Of a stretch of DNA of 62,163 nucleotides, positions 51,927 through 61,995 are shown piece by piece. The notes beneath the pieces are model-generated. The model saw only the letters and a list, made by a program, of their open reading frames with translations, made no database searches and had not been told where the DNA came from. Position numbers and translations under genes: made by a program. This stretch comes from Spirochaetales bacterium UBA4629 (GTDB taxonomy: Bacteria; Spirochaetota; Spirochaetia; Sphaerochaetales; Sphaerochaetaceae), in contig DHMZ01000096.1 in assembly GCA_002406055.1 (NCBI GenBank), positions 1-62,163 on the forward strand, read 5' to 3'. The stretch's first letter is position 1, and each line of letters opens with the position of its first letter.

Positions 51927-52910
51927 ATGGTAATGTTCGTAAATTATCCAACATGGATTAGTCCCTACGTAATTAATGGGTTACCAATAAGATGGTATGC
52001 AGTCATGTACATTTTTGCTTTCGCAACTGCATATCTAATTTATTCAAGAAATATAAGAAAAGATGTCATTCTAAAAGATAAAAAAGAACTCTGTGATGAT
52101 TTTTTTTTAACAGTAGTAATTTCTTTATTAATTGGAGCAAGAATAGGCTCTTGTCTTTTCTATGATGATGCAGCTTACTATTTAACGCATCCATATTTAA
52201 TATTTTGGCCTTTTAGAAGTGGTAAATTTGTAGGGCTTCCTGGAATGAGCTACCATGGAGGTGTAATTGGATCCGTAATTGGGGGCTTAATCTTTTCTAA
52301 AGTAAAAAAACTTGGTTTTTTCAAAATGGCAGATTACATAGCACTCTCTGTTCCTCTTGCATATACTTGGGGTCGTCTTGGAAATTTCTTTAATGGAGAG
52401 TTATATGGAAGAGTAAGTACTTTTTCTATAGCGATGGTTTTTCCTGATGCAGAAAGATTTAGTACTATCCATCAATGGGTAAGAGATGTCGCAGACAAAG
52501 TAGGACTAGAATATAAAGTTGGCGACTATGTTAATCTTCCCCGTTGGCCTAGTCAGCTTTTTGAAGCGTTTTTTGAAGGAATAGTTCTAGCTCTTATTCT
52601 AATTTTTATCGTTAAGAAACTTAAAGATAAGAAGAATCTTTGCGATGGTACTATCCTTTCTTCATACTTAATTGGGTATGGTCTTATAAGATTTTTTATT
52701 GAATATTTTAGACAACCAGATAGTGATATCGGCTATGTTTTATCGTTTGGAAAAAATAGTAGTAATATTTATCTTTTCGAAAGCTTTGGAAATATATCAA
52801 AAGGCCAAGTTTTTTGCTTCATTATGGTTGTTGTTGGAATAGTTTTATTAGTTGGTTGTAATTATTATCAAAGAAGGATGAAAGAAAATGATACAAGAAA
52901 GAGTAAATGA
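51927..52910 (+). CDS. lgt: Prolipoprotein diacylglyceryl transferase
   Basis: 327-residue inner-membrane enzyme with about seven helices that attaches diacylglycerol to lipobox cysteines, such as Cys16 of the peptide-binding lipoprotein at 10.9-12.4 kb. Signature RLGNFFNGELYGR is present, as are GLPGMSYHGGVIG and LIRFFIEYFRQPD. The promoter ends 6 nt before the ATG, so the mRNA is probably leaderless. Overlaps the next gene by 23 nt. Confidence 0.95.
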   Translation: MVMFVNYPTWISPYVINGLPIRWYAVMYIFAFATAYLIYSRNIRKDVILKDKKELCDDFFLTVVISLLIGARIGSCLFYDDAAYYLTHPYLIFWPFRSGKFVGLPGMSYHGGVIGSVIGGLIFSKVKKLGFFKMADYIALSVPLAYTWGRLGNFFNGELYGRVSTFSIAMVFPDAERFSTIHQWVRDVADKVGLEYKVGDYVNLPRWPSQLFEAFFEGIVLALILIFIVKKLKDKKNLCDGTILSSYLIGYGLIRFFIEYFRQPDSDIGYVLSFGKNSSNIYLFESFGNISKGQVFCFIMVVVGIVLLVGCNYYQRRMKENDTRKSK

Positions 52911-54657
52911 ACTAAGGAAAAGAATGGAAAGCGAGGCCATTAATGCTTGGTATATAACAGGTACAGATCCTCACCAAAGTGAATATGTTGCCGCAAGATG
53001 GAGAACTAGAGAGTTTATTTCTGGTTTTTCTGGTTCTGCAGGAACAGTAGTTATTACAAAAGACAAGGCTCTTCTATGGGTGGATTCTCGTTATTATTTG
53101 CAGGGAGAACAGCAGATAAAAGGGACCGAATATATTTTAATGAAGCAAGGTTTAGATGGCGTTCCTTCTCCTCTAGAGTGGCTTTGCGAAAACTTAAATA
53201 AAAATGAGAAGGTTGGAGTAGATAGCTCTACTGTATCTATTTCAACATTCCTTGATATGGAGAAAAAGCTAAAAGAGAAGGGTATTAGTCTTGTTGGTAC
53301 AGATGATTATCTTTCTCCTATTTGGAAAGATAGGCCGAGTATTCCTTGTACGTCATGTGTTAGCATGAAAGATGAATATGCTGGCTTTACAGCAGCTGCA
53401 AAGATAAACTTTGTCAGATTGAAGCTAAGACAAGAAGGTGCTTCTTGGACATTTATTTCGTCTATTGATGATATTGCTTGGCTTACAAATCTTCGTGCAA
53501 ATGATATCCCATGTAATCCTGTTTTTGTTTCTTATCTATTTATTTCATTTGAAGAAGCTATTCTTTTTGTTGATAAGAAACGTTTTTCAAAAGATTTATT
53601 GAAGAAAGTTGAAGAGAATTTCACTATAAAAGGATACGATGAGATAGCTTCATCTTTGCCTAGCTTAACAAAGAAAGGTGTTGGTTATTATTCTCAAAAT
53701 AAATGTGCTTACACATTCTATTCTTCGCTTGCAAAAAAGAAGAATAAGACAGGGGATAATATTACAACAAAATTAAAAGCAAGAAAGAATCCTGTTGAAA
53801 TGGAAGGAATGAGGAGAGCTCATTTCTTAGATGGTGTTGCCTTTGCTAATTTTATGGCATCTATTGATCCTCTTGGAGTCTATAGTGAACTTGAGATAGC
53901 AAGAAGATTTGAAGATGAAAGAAAGAAGATGGAAGGCTATTTAGGACCATCTTTTGAACCTATCTCTGCTTATAATGAGCATGGTGCAGTAGTTCACTAT
54001 AGTCCAGATGAAGAGAGTAACAAAAAGGTTGAAGGACAGGGCTTACTTGTTCTTGATACTGGTAGCCAGTTTGAATTTGGAACAACAGATTTAACAAGAA
54101 CTCTTCTTTTTGGAACAGAAGCAACAGAAGCACAGAAAAAAGATTATACATTAGTTCTAAAAGGACATCTTGCGCTTGCTCGTCAGATATTCCCAAAAGG
54201 AACAGTTGGTACCCAGTTAGATATTCTTGCTAAGCAGTTTTTATGGTGTTCTTGCGAAAACTACATGCATGGTACAGGCCATGGCGTTGGATGTAGATTA
54301 AATGTACATGAGGGTCCATGCAACATTTCAAGCAGATTGCTTAATGTTCCTCTTGAAACAGGAATGGTTGTTTCAGATGAACCTGGTGTATATAAAGCTG
54401 GACGATATGGAATAAGAATTGAGAATCTAATTGCAGTACAAAATTATGCAGAGACAGAGTTTGGCGCTTTCTATAATTTTGAGGTGCTCTCAATGGTACC
54501 ATATGAAAAGAAACTCATCGATGTAAGATATCTTACAGATGTTGAGATTTCACAGATTGATGCTTATCACCAGTGGGTACGAGATCAGCTGATTGATTAT
54601 GTATTTGATGAAACTAAGCCATGGCTAGAGCAGGCAACAAGCCCTCTTAGCAAATGA
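52888..54657 (+). CDS. Xaa-Pro aminopeptidase (M24B family)
   Basis: 589 residues, the long three-domain form: two creatinase-like N-terminal domains and a C-terminal pita-bread catalytic domain. Metal ligands are visible in LVLDTGSQFEFGTTDLTRT (two Asp), HGTGHGVGCRLNVHEGP (His), VVSDEPGVY and IRIENL (Glu). Removes N-terminal residues before proline in cytoplasmic peptides. AAGGATG ribosome site inside the lgt end. Confidence 0.92.
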   Translation: MIQERVNELRKRMESEAINAWYITGTDPHQSEYVAARWRTREFISGFSGSAGTVVITKDKALLWVDSRYYLQGEQQIKGTEYILMKQGLDGVPSPLEWLCENLNKNEKVGVDSSTVSISTFLDMEKKLKEKGISLVGTDDYLSPIWKDRPSIPCTSCVSMKDEYAGFTAAAKINFVRLKLRQEGASWTFISSIDDIAWLTNLRANDIPCNPVFVSYLFISFEEAILFVDKKRFSKDLLKKVEENFTIKGYDEIASSLPSLTKKGVGYYSQNKCAYTFYSSLAKKKNKTGDNITTKLKARKNPVEMEGMRRAHFLDGVAFANFMASIDPLGVYSELEIARRFEDERKKMEGYLGPSFEPISAYNEHGAVVHYSPDEESNKKVEGQGLLVLDTGSQFEFGTTDLTRTLLFGTEATEAQKKDYTLVLKGHLALARQIFPKGTVGTQLDILAKQFLWCSCENYMHGTGHGVGCRLNVHEGPCNISSRLLNVPLETGMVVSDEPGVYKAGRYGIRIENLIAVQNYAETEFGAFYNFEVLSMVPYEKKLIDVRYLTDVEISQIDAYHQWVRDQLIDYVFDETKPWLEQATSPLSK

Positions 54658-54714
54658 CTAGACTAATCATATATATTTAAAGAAAATAAAAACATCTCAA
54701 AGGAGAGTAAAAAA

Positions 54715-56367
54715 ATGGTTGAACCTTTGAATAAAAATGGAATCATTAAAAGAAGAGGACCTGTTGTTCTCGTAATTATGGATGGCGTAGGCTTCGGTAA
54801 GTATGAAGAAGGTGATGCTGTTAAAAGAGCTTTAACAGGTAATTTGGATCATGCGCTACAGACATGCCCTTGGACTAAGCTAAAGGCTCATGGAACTGCT
54901 GTTGGTCTTCCTACCGATGCAGATATGGGTAACAGTGAAGTTGGTCACAATGCAATGGGTTGTGGACGTGTTTTTGACCAGGGTGCTAAGCTTGTTGCTT
55001 CTTCAATTGAGTCAGGAAAGATGTTTGAAGGTGCTACATGGAAAAAGCTAATAAAGAATGTCAAAGATAAGGGCACAACACTTCATTTTATTGGGCTTTT
55101 AAGTGATGGTAATGTTCATTCTCACATCAACAATCTAAAAGCAATGGTTGTAGAAGCAAAGAAAGAAGGCGTAAAGAGAGTCAGAGTACATGCACTTCTA
55201 GACGGAAGAGATGTTGGAGAGATGTCTGCTTTAGACTATTTTGACCCATTTGCTGAATTCTTACAGGATCTATCAAAAGATGGTACTTTTGATGCAAAGA
55301 TTGCTTCTGGTGGCGGAAGAATGGTCATCACAATGGATAGATATAATGCCAATTGGGATATGGTAAAGAAAGGATGGGAGACTCATGTTTTAGGTGAAGG
55401 AAGACAGTTTTCATCCGCTCATGATGCTATTGTTACTCTCAGAAAAGAAACAGGTGCTATTGACCAGGATTTACCTCCATTTGTTATTGCTGAAAATGGC
55501 AAGCCAATTGGAACAATTAATGATGGCGACAGTGTTATTCTCTTCAATTTTAGAGGTGATAGAGCTATTGAAATATCAAGAGCCTTTGAAGAAAAGAATC
55601 TTAAAGAATTTGATAGGAAGAGATTCCCTCAGGTAGAGTATGCTGGAATGATGGAGTATGACGGAGACTTGCATATTCCTTCTCAGTATCTTGTTTCTCC
55701 TCCTGCTATCGATAGAACAATGGCTGAATACCTTTGCAAGAGCAATGTAAAGCAGTTCTCAATCTCTGAAACACAGAAGTTTGGGCATGTAACCTACTTC
55801 TTCAATGGAAACAAGTCTGGTAAGTTTGATGAAAAGCTAGAAGATTATGTTGAAATTCCTTCAGACATTGTTCCTTTTGAAGAAAGACCTTGGATGAAGT
55901 GTGCAGATATCACAGACAGAGTAATCAAGGAAATTGAGACTGGAAAATGGGGCTTAATCAAACTTAATTATCCTAATGGTGATATGGTTGGCCACACAGG
56001 TGTATTTGAAGCTGTTGTATGTTCAATGGAAGCAATGGATCTTCAGATTGGAAGATTAATGAAGGCTATTGAAAAGAGTGGCGGTGTCATGGTTATTACA
56101 GCAGACCATGGTAATGCTGATGATATGTATGAGCATGCTAAAGATGGTAGCGTAAAGAGAAAAGAAAATGGTGAGCCGAAAGCAAAGACATCTCATTCTC
56201 TTAACCCTGTTCCATGTATCATATATGATCCTGAATACAAGGGTGAGTACTCTCAGACACTCAATACAGGATTAGGTATCTCATCTATTGCTGCAACTCT
56301 AATGAATTTCTTAGGTTTTGATGCTCCAAGTGATTATGATAAGTCTATAATCAACTTAGATAAGTAA
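54715..56367 (+). CDS. gpmI: 2,3-bisphosphoglycerate-independent phosphoglycerate mutase
   Basis: 550-residue glycolytic enzyme converting 3- to 2-phosphoglycerate with Mn2+. LVIMDGVGFG and the phosphorylated Ser in DMGNSEVGHNAMG, NFRGDRAIE, and ITADHGNADDMYE are all present. AAAGGAGAG ribosome site. Stands with its own terminator after the aminopeptidase gene. Confidence 0.95.
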   Translation: MVEPLNKNGIIKRRGPVVLVIMDGVGFGKYEEGDAVKRALTGNLDHALQTCPWTKLKAHGTAVGLPTDADMGNSEVGHNAMGCGRVFDQGAKLVASSIESGKMFEGATWKKLIKNVKDKGTTLHFIGLLSDGNVHSHINNLKAMVVEAKKEGVKRVRVHALLDGRDVGEMSALDYFDPFAEFLQDLSKDGTFDAKIASGGGRMVITMDRYNANWDMVKKGWETHVLGEGRQFSSAHDAIVTLRKETGAIDQDLPPFVIAENGKPIGTINDGDSVILFNFRGDRAIEISRAFEEKNLKEFDRKRFPQVEYAGMMEYDGDLHIPSQYLVSPPAIDRTMAEYLCKSNVKQFSISETQKFGHVTYFFNGNKSGKFDEKLEDYVEIPSDIVPFEERPWMKCADITDRVIKEIETGKWGLIKLNYPNGDMVGHTGVFEAVVCSMEAMDLQIGRLMKAIEKSGGVMVITADHGNADDMYEHAKDGSVKRKENGEPKAKTSHSLNPVPCIIYDPEYKGEYSQTLNTGLGISSIAATLMNFLGFDAPSDYDKSIINLDK

Positions 56368-56387
56368 GGAGCACACAAAGAAAAAGG

Positions 56388-56424
56388 CCCAAAGGAAAAG
56401 ATTTCTTTTGGGTCTTCTTTTTTT
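56388..56424 (+). terminator. Rho-independent terminator of gpmI
   Basis: CCCAAAGGAAA-AGA-TTTCTTTTGGG, 11-bp stem with one G-U, followed by TCTTCTTTTTTT. Confidence 0.85.
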
Positions 56425-56432
56425 GCTAATAA

Positions 56433-57200
56433 TTATAAACTATCACCAGCGTTTATAACGAGAATTATTGTTCCAATTATATAGAGAGCAGAAGAAGTAA
56501 TGGCTGCCCATAATTCATTTATTTGAGAAAGATACAATCCAATTGAAATAAAAATAAATGATATTGATCTCTTAACGTTTAACGATGTCTTATCTTTAAT
56601 TGCCAAAAATATAAATGTAATTATAGATGCCACATAAATAATTGTAATTGCTATCTCTAAGTATACTTCATAAAAGGAAGAATAGATTAAAGTTTGTCCT
56701 TCATATGAAGAAAATGGGATAATAGCAGAGAGCAAAAATGGTACTGCTAAGAATACAAAATTATATAGTCCAATGTTAGAGGACGAAAAACCATAATATC
56801 TTAGCGATGAAAGCAAAAACATTGATGCTGATGAAAGTAGGGAAAAGCGCTGTAAAACTATAAGTTGATATGGAAATAAAAACAAATAGCCACTAGCATC
56901 CATAGCTTCACTAACAATGAGTGAAGCTTGGAGGCAAACAACTGAAAAGAGGAGAGGAAGAATCTCTCCATCCTGGCTATGGAGTTTGTGTTTAATCAGC
57001 AAAGATCCCTGCGGAAGAATCGAACAAATTAAGATAATTAAGAACGGAAAGTACTTAATTGTGGGTTCGACTAAGCCTTCAAGACCACTATTTCTTCCAT
57101 TAAATAGTAGTATTTCTACAAAGCCAAAAGTATAAAGAACAGTTATAACGACCTGTATTAATAACTGAGATATAAGTAGTTTTCTATTTTGGTTTTGCAT
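56433..57200 (-). CDS. Unrecognised multi-pass membrane protein
   Basis: 255 residues with seven or eight hydrophobic segments and very short loops; no soluble domain or catalytic motif is visible. I do not recognise a family with confidence. The start codon overlaps the stop of the SDF-family carrier gene (TAATG), so the two are translated together and may function together. No signal peptide. Possible roles include an accessory subunit or a small-molecule sensor, but nothing in the sequence decides. Confidence 0.65.
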   Translation of the reverse strand: MQNQNRKLLISQLLIQVVITVLYTFGFVEILLFNGRNSGLEGLVEPTIKYFPFLIILICSILPQGSLLIKHKLHSQDGEILPLLFSVVCLQASLIVSEAMDASGYLFLFPYQLIVLQRFSLLSSASMFLLSSLRYYGFSSSNIGLYNFVFLAVPFLLSAIIPFSSYEGQTLIYSSFYEVYLEIAITIIYVASIITFIFLAIKDKTSLNVKRSISFIFISIGLYLSQINELWAAITSSALYIIGTIILVINAGDSL

Positions 57201-58414
57201 TAGATAGTATCCCTAGCTGGAATTATTACATCTGTCTTTGTTTTTACTGCAACAATGTTTGTAGCCATTGTTATAAGAGTTATATCAATCAGAGTTGCAA
57301 TTCCATTTAAGAAAGGAATTATTGCAATAATAGCTGCTTCAGCACCAAAGACATTGATATTTAAGACTCTAAATAACATTACGCTAATCATTGCTGTTTC
57401 AAAGCCTGCGCACATAAAAGATATTAAGCTTAGAATAATAACAGTAATAGCGATTACAATAGAAGCAAAGAATGTTACATTAGCATTTAAAGCTCTCAAG
57501 ATTGAAAGAACAGTAACAGTTGAAACGAAGCATGTTCCACCTCTTGTGATGATTATGCCAAAAGGAACAGTTGTCGAGACAATTCTTTTTTGGACACCAA
57601 GATTACATCTATCTATAGCCTCATTCTGTAGACCTGTTATGTAGATATTTCCACTGACAAAGCCAAAGAAAAGAGATGACAATGATTTTCCAATGAGAGA
57701 GTAAGGATTTTTCTTAAATGATGTAAAAATACTATACAAGAGAGGGAGTATTACAAGAACTAATACAACTGTTGCTCCAAGCAGAGAAATAAAGAAAGAT
57801 GGAGAAACAAATGCTGTCTTTTCCTGCCATAAATTTAAGAAAAAGTATGTTCCTGCTACATAAACATATAGACATCCAAAGTAAGAAACTGTACGTTGAA
57901 TTCTATACATTACTTCAGAAAATGAGTTTATTGTGGTGTAGGCTGGTCTGATAATATCTGCAGATGGTGTTAAAGCAATACCCATAATTAGTGCAGTTAC
58001 AATTCCAGGTAAAAAGAGCCTATTCATTAAAGATGAAACACCAAGTGAATCAATTGAATTAGAATAGCTTTCTAATAAGTCTACATAATTACCACCTGCA
58101 GAAGCAGTAACAGGAAGCGTTGAAGATGATATAGAGGAATAAAGAAGTGCTAAAAGTGCTAATACAACTGAAGTAATAAGAGCCCATAAGATATTTGTTT
58201 TTAGAACTTTTTTTCCACATGAATCTTTTCTTAAAGAAGCTGTTCCACTCATTAATGTAATAAATGAGATTGGGATAAAGATAAAAATACCTATGTTAGT
58301 TAGATATTGTGTCAAAGTATTCATCACAGCTAAAAGAGCGCTTGATGAAGGAAATGTAAATGCTGTTGCACCTGCCATTAACAGGGCTGCTAAATATGTA
58401 AGCCAAGTTTCCAT
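57200..58414 (-). CDS. Divergent SDF-family (dicarboxylate/amino acid:cation) symporter
   Basis: 404 residues, about eight helices plus re-entrant segments. The layout fits GltPh-type carriers, but key motifs differ. The NMDGT turn reads TRGGT in PFGIIITRGGTCF, the serine-rich hairpin reads VSGNIYITG, and the Asp/Arg substrate-binding helix reads LNGIATLIDITLI. It therefore probably carries a different solute or uses different coupling. An AGGAGG lies 14 nt before the ATG, further than usual. Coupled to the membrane protein gene downstream. Confidence 0.72.
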   Translation of the reverse strand: METWLTYLAALLMAGATAFTFPSSSALLAVMNTLTQYLTNIGIFIFIPISFITLMSGTASLRKDSCGKKVLKTNILWALITSVVLALLALLYSSISSSTLPVTASAGGNYVDLLESYSNSIDSLGVSSLMNRLFLPGIVTALIMGIALTPSADIIRPAYTTINSFSEVMYRIQRTVSYFGCLYVYVAGTYFFLNLWQEKTAFVSPSFFISLLGATVVLVLVILPLLYSIFTSFKKNPYSLIGKSLSSLFFGFVSGNIYITGLQNEAIDRCNLGVQKRIVSTTVPFGIIITRGGTCFVSTVTVLSILRALNANVTFFASIVIAITVIILSLISFMCAGFETAMISVMLFRVLNINVFGAEAAIIAIIPFLNGIATLIDITLITMATNIVAVKTKTDVIIPARDTI

Positions 58415-58459
58415 ATAGAAATATTAGTCCTCCTAGTCAAATCAAGTCAACTAAATGAC

Positions 58460-61400
58460 TTAGCTCTTCAAAAGAGTGCTTAGTTTATATCCACTTTTGA
58501 ATTCTTTTTCTAATAATTCTCTAGCAAATAGGTCGATTTCTTTGGTCTTTCTCTCTTTGGACAATGCAAAAGCAAGTGTAATAACAAGAATTATCTTTTG
58601 CATACTTTCCTTATTATACCAAACTACATCTTGGTATTCATTGCACTGTGCAAGATTCATTACACTATCATCATTTAATAAGCAAGAGAGTGTATCGAGA
58701 GGTTTTGCTTCTGTTAGCTCATCTCTAATCAACATTGTTGAAGAGAGAAAAAGCGCACTAAGATGTATTACCTCTTTCTTTTTATTATCATCCAAGCAAA
58801 GAGCACCAAGTTCCTTTGCGAAGAATTCTGTAAGCATAAGTCTATCGGCAATTGTCATTAGAGTTTTAGGTTTTTTCTCATCGCTAAAAGGAATGAGAGT
58901 TAAAGCAGAAGCGATGATGATAGGTATAGTTGTATCTGTGCTAGCCCAAGAAGGGAAAACCTTAGGTCCTTTTTTGCCAAAAGCTTTTCCTAGGTAGTGA
59001 ATAAATTTAATTACGGGCTGTGGATTTACATCCTTTGGTGCAATTCCTATCTGTCCTTTTGTTGCTTCTTCCATTGTTGAATATGTTTCATAAAGCATTG
59101 AATATGCTTCTGCAAGGTTTAGAAGAAGCTCTCTTTCTTCTTCCTTTGTTGCCTTTCCTTCTACAATTTTAGATAGAATGGAGAGGGTAGATGGCTTCTT
59201 TATTGCATCAAGAGCCTTATATACAGGTTCTAGCTTCATCAAAGCAATTGCTTTATCAAAGTTTCTTATTCCTTTGTTTCCATACTCTTCATATAGTCTA
59301 GTAATGTAGCCGTCTGTATCTTCAACTTCCCTAATATCCCAGAATACCTTTGATTCATATCCGTTGAGAGAGAAAGAGAAGCCTTCAAACATATTAATTG
59401 AAGGAATGATGTATGTAAGATTTTCTGGGAAGGATTCCATGATGCAGAAATTAGTTGAGCCATAAGAAAGATTAAGGTTAGTAGCAAGAGAAACAACCTC
59501 CTGTTTCTTCTCTTCGCCATACTTTTTAAGTTTTGGGCTAGAATTATTAATGGTTCCTTCGCATCTTTCGTATCGGTTGTTAACGAGAACGAGAGTTCTT
59601 TCATTTCCGCTACCATTTACAAAAGCAAATACAGATTCTTCGATTCCACCATTTTTGTTTATACAATCATATAGATTAAAGTTATCGACATTGGCAAAGA
59701 GATATCTTTTTCTAAAGAGAGGGAATATTCTTCTTTCGTGCTCATTTATTAACCATTGATTAGGTTTTTCATCGTAGTATGCTCTTTGATATTCCATTCC
59801 ATACTTTTCTTTGTATCCTTCAATTTGACCATGTCCAATCATTGGAAGACCTGGTAGCGTTGCAAGAAGAGTGCAAACGCCGAAGTATCTATCATCTGAA
59901 CCAAATTGACTTATAGCGGTATCTTCATCTGGGTTATTCATGAAGTTTACATAGCGCTTTAGGATTTCTGGTTCAAAAACTAAAGTGTTCTTTATGGAAT
60001 CACGATACTTTTTATTCTCTTGGTTTTTGAGCATATTCATAAATGCACTGTTGTATACTCTATGCATTCCAAGAGTTCTGACAAAATACCCTTCCATCAT
60101 CCAAAAAGCTTCGGCAAGAAGCAGTGTGTCTGGAACTTCTTTAGCTACTCTATCAACAACTTCACGCCAGAATTCTTCAGGTATTTTTGCATTGAATTCT
60201 TTTTCATCAAGTGCATGCTCGCTTCTTCCTGGGATATCACCACCTTCACCAGGTTTAGGATACCATAGTCTTTCGATGTGGCGTTTGGCGAGTGTCATTG
60301 CTGCATCAAATCTGATAATAGGGAAGTTCCTTGCTACATGCAATATTTTCTCAATGACAGCTTCTCTAGTAACTGGATTAAGATAATCAAGCTGTGCAGT
60401 ATCATTCCAGGGCATTGTTGTACCATCATTACCATGAAAGACGTACCTTGTTTCATTTGTAAAACGATTTCTCATTCTAAAAGTAACAGCAGCATCTGTT
60501 CGTGTGTAGTAATGATCTTCAATCTTTACTTCCCAATATGGATTTGTAGATAAATCTGGTCCATCATAGGTGTAAGATGGGAAAGGAGGGTAGCTCTGGC
60601 TTATATAGTAATCAGGGTGCTCATAAACCCAGTTTCCATCAATTCCTGTATGGTTAGGAACCATATCAGAAGCAAGTCTAATTCCTCTTTTTTGGCATCT
60701 TTCTTTGAGGTTATATAATGCTTCCCAACCTCCAATTGAAGGCGATATATCATAATCTTTAAGTGAGTATGCAGAAGCAACTGCGTCTGGATTTCCGCAT
60801 AGATGTTTTATCTCTTTTGATGCTTCACTTCTTTGCCATAGGCCGATGAGCCAAAGAGCAGTTATTCCCCTATGCTGTAGAGTGTCTAGTTCTTCATCTG
60901 GAATTTGATCGAGCGATGTAATAGGGCGCTTATATGCTTTTGAAAGCTGATCAAGCCACACTAGAGTTGATTTTGCAATCATTACAACACAAGGCATCCA
61001 ATTTGAGTCACTAGAGAAGGCTTCATATTCATTTGCTATTGAAGAATAGTCCATAACAGGAATTGATGCTGGTGCGCCACCTCCTGTTCCACTTCTGTCT
61101 TTTTCTTCTTCATTTATGTAGTCAATAGATGAACGAAGAAGTCTAATAAAGCCTTCGGGTAGCATAGGAGACCATTCTCTGAGGATATATTGTAATTGAT
61201 CAATTAATGAATCTGGATATAATCGAGAAGGCATACAGAGGAAAGTAAAAATATCATCTGTATTGGGTTCTCCATTTCTTAAATCATCTTTTACAAATGA
61301 AGATAAGACAGACGATAGAGCTCTAAAAGAGGATGGGGGAGTAAGATTGTTAGGAGCGATAAAGGGTTTAGTAGCATTAACGAGAGCTCTATTTTGTAGC

Positions 61401-61804
61401 ATTACTTGATAAATAAAGTAGCCACGCATATTTTCTTCGATTGTATTATCTTCTTTTACAAAAGAGGGAAATTCTTTTGAGAAGAAATCTAATGCAGATT
61501 TTAATTCTTTATTTGAAGAAACTGTCGCTATTCTTCTTTTAAAGAAATCATCATTATCATCTCCTAAGAGATATGTGAGAATTATTTGATATATATAGTG
61601 CAATGTGGCAGAAGCATGAAGCTTCCCGCTAGAAATATATGTAAAGTCTTTGTTTGACTTCTTCATCTCTTGGTTGTACTTATAAGCTAAAGAGGCTGCT
61701 TCTGAATAGAAAGAAGAAGGGCCGTCTTTTGTTTGAAATGCAGCATTATTATAGTTGATTTCTTTTCTTGTAATTTCTGCAATTCTGAAGTCTCTATTAA
61801 TCAT
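58460..61804 (-). CDS. Very long GH13 alpha-amylase-family protein
   Basis: About 1114 residues, roughly twice a normal GH13 enzyme, no signal peptide. The amylase barrel lies around 290-780, with LASDMVPNHTGIDG, nucleophile Asp in IIRFDAAMTLAKRH, acid Glu in LLLAEAFWMMEGYF and a region-IV-like FMNNPDEDTA. An N-terminal helical part of about 270 residues and a C-terminal part of about 300 residues are unassigned. Likely acts on cytoplasmic maltodextrin or glycogen. ATG 61804 follows GGGG; a GTG at 61816 is less likely. Confidence 0.8.
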   Translation of the reverse strand: MINRDFRIAEITRKEINYNNAAFQTKDGPSSFYSEAASLAYKYNQEMKKSNKDFTYISSGKLHASATLHYIYQIILTYLLGDDNDDFFKRRIATVSSNKELKSALDFFSKEFPSFVKEDNTIEENMRGYFIYQVMLQNRALVNATKPFIAPNNLTPPSSFRALSSVLSSFVKDDLRNGEPNTDDIFTFLCMPSRLYPDSLIDQLQYILREWSPMLPEGFIRLLRSSIDYINEEEKDRSGTGGGAPASIPVMDYSSIANEYEAFSSDSNWMPCVVMIAKSTLVWLDQLSKAYKRPITSLDQIPDEELDTLQHRGITALWLIGLWQRSEASKEIKHLCGNPDAVASAYSLKDYDISPSIGGWEALYNLKERCQKRGIRLASDMVPNHTGIDGNWVYEHPDYYISQSYPPFPSYTYDGPDLSTNPYWEVKIEDHYYTRTDAAVTFRMRNRFTNETRYVFHGNDGTTMPWNDTAQLDYLNPVTREAVIEKILHVARNFPIIRFDAAMTLAKRHIERLWYPKPGEGGDIPGRSEHALDEKEFNAKIPEEFWREVVDRVAKEVPDTLLLAEAFWMMEGYFVRTLGMHRVYNSAFMNMLKNQENKKYRDSIKNTLVFEPEILKRYVNFMNNPDEDTAISQFGSDDRYFGVCTLLATLPGLPMIGHGQIEGYKEKYGMEYQRAYYDEKPNQWLINEHERRIFPLFRKRYLFANVDNFNLYDCINKNGGIEESVFAFVNGSGNERTLVLVNNRYERCEGTINNSSPKLKKYGEEKKQEVVSLATNLNLSYGSTNFCIMESFPENLTYIIPSINMFEGFSFSLNGYESKVFWDIREVEDTDGYITRLYEEYGNKGIRNFDKAIALMKLEPVYKALDAIKKPSTLSILSKIVEGKATKEEERELLLNLAEAYSMLYETYSTMEEATKGQIGIAPKDVNPQPVIKFIHYLGKAFGKKGPKVFPSWASTDTTIPIIIASALTLIPFSDEKKPKTLMTIADRLMLTEFFAKELGALCLDDNKKKEVIHLSALFLSSTMLIRDELTEAKPLDTLSCLLNDDSVMNLAQCNEYQDVVWYNKESMQKIILVITLAFALSKERKTKEIDLFARELLEKEFKSGYKLSTLLKS

Positions 61805-61880
61805 ATTTTTCCCCACAACTCAAAGGTTACCTTCATTATAACATAATGAAATGAAATAATGTTTATGCATATTTTTAACA

Positions 61881-61941
61881 CATCGTGAGCAAGAAGTCCC
61901 CCTCCTCTATAGGTGGTGGGATGAATTGCCTTTACACGATG
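61881..61941. mobile_element. Long imperfect hairpin upstream of tnpB, probable left end of an IS200/IS605-type element
   Basis: Nested stems: CATCGTG (61881) with CACGATG (61935), GCAA with TTGC, and TCCC with GGGA around CCTCCTCTATAGGTGGT. Subterminal hairpins of this kind mark the ends of IS200/IS605 elements, which lack terminal inverted repeats. It sits 55 nt before tnpB. The element boundary itself is not defined. Confidence 0.5.
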
Positions 61942-61995
61942 GTGATTGAATGGCATTTTTTTTAATAATAATATTTTTTGTTCTATATTATAAGT

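Noticed and set aside
57061..57080. GGTTCGA, similar to a tRNA T-arm
   Set aside because: It lies within a coding region and no acceptor or anticodon stems fold around it.
61872..61880. One TTTTTAACA near tnpB
   Set aside because: An isolated copy is expected by chance in AT-rich DNA; only the two clusters are significant.
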